Of a stretch of 7,134 nucleotides of DNA, positions 5,231-7,134 are shown one piece after another (position 1 is the first letter of the stretch; the number at the start of each line of letters is the position of its first letter). The notes beneath the pieces were generated by a model that had not been told where the DNA came from, ran no database searches, and was given only the letters and a program-made list of their open reading frames with translations. Both the position numbers and the translations under genes were made by a program. The stretch is from Planctomycetota bacterium (GTDB lineage Bacteria; Planctomycetota; UBA11346), in contig SLQH01000472.1 of the NCBI GenBank assembly GCA_007131555.1, positions 1 through 7,134 of the forward strand, written 5' to 3'.

Positions 5231-6873
5231 GCGATATCCACCCGGGTGAGACCCCTGAAAGCCTGGCGCGCAAGAAACTGGCCATGCTCGGCAAGCCGCC
5301 ACGGCTGCCCATGAACATCCCGGCCCGCATCGCCTGGGGCTCGATCCGCATCCGTCTGTCACGCAGCCTGGTGACCGTCTCCTCCGTGATTCTGGCCGTG
5401 GCCTTCCTGTTGGTGGTCATCGGCGGCAACATCGCCAACTATGCGGTCTATCGCAACTATGATCAGGATCGGCAGCCGATCGAACGGGTCCGCATGGCCC
5501 ATGCCGTCCTGGAACGGCCTCGCGACGCCCTGACCATGGTCGCCGTCTGGGCGCGCGATCCGGCCGCCATGCAAGAATGGGCGGCCGGCTACGGTCAGAC
5601 CCTGCCCGATGTGCCGCCCTCGGCCATGATCACCGCCCTGGACCTGGCCGCATGGGTCGATCGTCTGAGCCCCATCCAGCGCTATCTGCTGCTGGGCAAC
5701 ATGGATACCAGCATCTGGCTGCTCACGCTTGATGACGAGGCATCCATCAGGAACCTCTTCGAACGCCTACGCGCCCAACGCAGTGACCGCCTGCCCCTAA
5801 GTCAACAGCAACTGGATGCCATGGCCATGGCCATGAGCGCCATGGCCGATGGCATCGACAGCCTGCATCGGGCTGAACTGCAGCGCCTCCAGACGGTCCT
5901 GCAGGCCGATGGGGCAGCCGCCGTACTGGACGCCCTGCGCCAGGGCGCTGATCGCCAAGCCCTCAACGCCATGGGCATGCCACTGGATCAGCTCCTGCCT
6001 GACGTCAGCGATGATGATCTGGCCGCTATACGTCAGGAGCTGGAGTTCAGTCCGCTGCGGGATCGGGCCCAACGAATCGTGGCCCAGGTCAATCGCACCT
6101 TTTCGCAACAGCGTCCCCTGGGCATCGACGATCTCCTCGACGAGGCCACCTTGACCACCGGGCGGCAATTCGCAGAACAACTGCGGACCCAGATCGGTCC
6201 GCGCCTTGATGAGGCCCTGGCGCAGGTCCGTGAACTATCGCGATTGGACCCGCTGGAGGATGCCCTCCACGATGACGAGGCCCTCGACGATGGCGATCAA
6301 CTGCGACTGCGGGCCAGCCCAGAGGCCCGGGCCATGCTGCTGGCCCATCTGGTCGAGAGCATCGACCCTGAAGAACGGGCCCGCCTGGCGACCGGCCTGG
6401 CCCAGCATCGCGCCATCAACACCCTGCGTGAACGTTTCCAGTCCCTGGATTTCGATCCCCTGGCAGACGGCAGCCGGACCACCTGGCTGGTGGTGCTGTC
6501 CTTGCTGGTCTGTGTGGTCGGCATCATCAATTCAATGATGATGGCGGTCACCGAACGCTTCCTGGAAATCGCCACCATGAAGTGTCTGGGAGCCATGGAC
6601 AGCTTCATCCTCAAATCGTTCCTGATCGAGTCGGGCATCGTCGGCGGTGTCGGCAGCCTGCTGGGAGCCGTCCTGGGCCTGTTGGTGGTATTGGTCCAGG
6701 CTGCATCCCGCTTCGGCGATGCCTTCTGGGCAGCCTTCCCCCTGCGGGCATTGGGCCTGGCCGTTCTCGCCACGTTGATCATGGGACTGATTCTGACCGT
6801 GATCGGCGCCCTCTTGCCGGCCTACAAGGCCGCGCGGATGCATCCCATCGACGCTATGAGATTGGAAGCCTGA
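5227..6873 (+). CDS. FtsX/MacB-type ABC transporter permease with long insertion
   Basis: This 548-residue protein is the membrane part of an FtsX/MacB-like ABC system. These use ATP hydrolysis on the cytoplasmic side to drive movements in the periplasm, as in lipoprotein release, peptide export or cell-wall hydrolase activation. Layout: cytoplasmic N-terminus 1-47, membrane helix about 48-69, extracytoplasmic domain 70-416, then helices near 418-440, 466-490 and 506-530. The FtsX hallmark is clear: TERFLEIATMKCLGAMDSF at 442-460 and PAYKAARMHPIDAMR at 531-545, which in the family face the ATPase. The insertion is about 345 residues, longer than the MacB periplasmic domain as I recall it. It looks mostly helical and acidic, with a Met-Ala run at 199-206 and an Asp/Glu-rich stretch at 341-357. 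No ATP-binding subunit is fused to it or present here. Its stop is four bases before the next gene. Family is firm; substrate unknown. Confidence 0.88.
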   Translation: MSDIHPGETPESLARKKLAMLGKPPRLPMNIPARIAWGSIRIRLSRSLVTVSSVILAVAFLLVVIGGNIANYAVYRNYDQDRQPIERVRMAHAVLERPRDALTMVAVWARDPAAMQEWAAGYGQTLPDVPPSAMITALDLAAWVDRLSPIQRYLLLGNMDTSIWLLTLDDEASIRNLFERLRAQRSDRLPLSQQQLDAMAMAMSAMADGIDSLHRAELQRLQTVLQADGAAAVLDALRQGADRQALNAMGMPLDQLLPDVSDDDLAAIRQELEFSPLRDRAQRIVAQVNRTFSQQRPLGIDDLLDEATLTTGRQFAEQLRTQIGPRLDEALAQVRELSRLDPLEDALHDDEALDDGDQLRLRASPEARAMLLAHLVESIDPEERARLATGLAQHRAINTLRERFQSLDFDPLADGSRTTWLVVLSLLVCVVGIINSMMMAVTERFLEIATMKCLGAMDSFILKSFLIESGIVGGVGSLLGAVLGLLVVLVQAASRFGDAFWAAFPLRALGLAVLATLIMGLILTVIGALLPAYKAARMHPIDAMRLEA

Positions 6874-6877
6874 CGTG

Positions 6878-7134
6878 ATGACAACTTTCCCTACCCGCAG
6901 GACCATCCGTTCCTGTGCCCTGTTGATGACCCTGGTCACCGGCCTGGCCGCCAGCGATGCCGTGTCACCAGACATGGAACAGGTACGTGCCCATGCCGAG
7001 GCCCTGCTGGAAATCCCGGATCGGCGCATGGGGTCTCCCGGTGCCGCGCAGGCCGCGGAAATCATCTCCCAACGTCTACAGGAGATCGGTTTCACGGCCG
7101 AGCAGATGGCCCGGTCCCGGACCACGGTCACCAT
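6878..7134 (+). CDS. Secreted protein, probably M28-like metallopeptidase, N-terminal part
   Basis: Only the first 85 complete codons are present; the frame runs off the right edge. The start has a basic N-terminus (TRRTIR, 6-11) and a hydrophobic stretch at 13-25 ending near GLAAS, which looks like a Sec signal peptide. Next comes PDRRMGSPGAAQAAEIISQR (47-66) and then LQEIGF (67-72). An (R)xxGSPG turn followed by an AAxxI..RLxxIGF helix is the usual opening of M28 (Zn aminopeptidase-like) domains, but the zinc ligands would lie beyond the window, so the catalytic call is a guess from the opening only. GGAAG at 6864-6868 is a modest ribosome binding site for ATG 6878; GTG 6875, one codon earlier in the same frame, is also possible. 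Four bases separate it from the permease stop, so it belongs to the same operon and would act outside the cytoplasm. Confidence 0.62.
   Translation, partial: MTTFPTRRTIRSCALLMTLVTGLAASDAVSPDMEQVRAHAEALLEIPDRRMGSPGAAQAAEIISQRLQEIGFTAEQMARSRTTVT

Noticed and set aside
5818..5854. Repeated ATGGCC codons giving a Met-Ala run in the permease
   Set aside because: It is a short low-complexity stretch in an Ala/Met-rich helix; the frame is intact and nothing suggests a functional or phase-variable repeat.
6532..7134. Open frame of 200 codons on the - strand at the right edge
   Set aside because: It is antisense to the FtsX domain and the start of the secreted protein, both of which have clear protein motifs on the + strand.

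Overview
The window is GC-rich bacterial DNA in which every convincing gene reads on the + strand. There is no rRNA, tRNA, phage or transposon gene. I cannot fix the taxonomy. Dense GC-rich coding, GTG starts and Shine-Dalgarno sites are general bacterial traits. A DUF6785/DUF6784 membrane protein beside a PqqD-like protein and an FtsX-type permease reminds me of Planctomycetota and other PVC-group or deep-branching anaerobic lineages, which is an inference from memory. The first gene belongs to a SpoIIE-type phosphatase family that I associate with [FeFe]-hydrogenase loci of anaerobes. That hints at an anaerobic or fermentative life style, but no hydrogenase gene is present here.

Layout. (1) Bases 1-1139 hold the nearly complete 3' part of a PP2C/SpoIIE-like serine phosphatase, open at the left edge. 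(2) Bases 1140-1459 are a non-coding gap of about 320 bases with three potential hairpins (one of about 17 base pairs), an imperfect 34-base direct repeat flanking the largest hairpin, and a repeated CATGATA word just before the next gene. (3) Bases 1460-6873 are a tight operon: a polytopic DUF6785/DUF6784 protein with an EF-hand in its large loop; an unrecognised soluble protein built of two similar halves; a small PqqD-like protein; and an FtsX/MacB-type ABC permease with a very long helical insertion. The gaps are 7 bases, then a GTGA overlap, then an ATGA overlap. (4) From 6878 to the right edge is the start of a secreted, probably M28-like metallopeptidase, four bases after the permease.

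How the genes may work together. The overlaps imply that the five genes are co-expressed. PqqD-like domains commonly bind leader peptides of ribosomally made modified peptides. FtsX/MacB permeases usually act with an ATPase on peptides, lipoproteins or envelope hydrolases. DUF6785 proteins resemble oligopeptide transporters, and M28 enzymes cleave peptides. The simplest joint hypothesis is an envelope system that recognises, moves and trims a peptide or small protein. No ABC ATPase, radical SAM enzyme or precursor peptide is visible, so this stays a hypothesis. The cassette is the best candidate here for an undescribed system.
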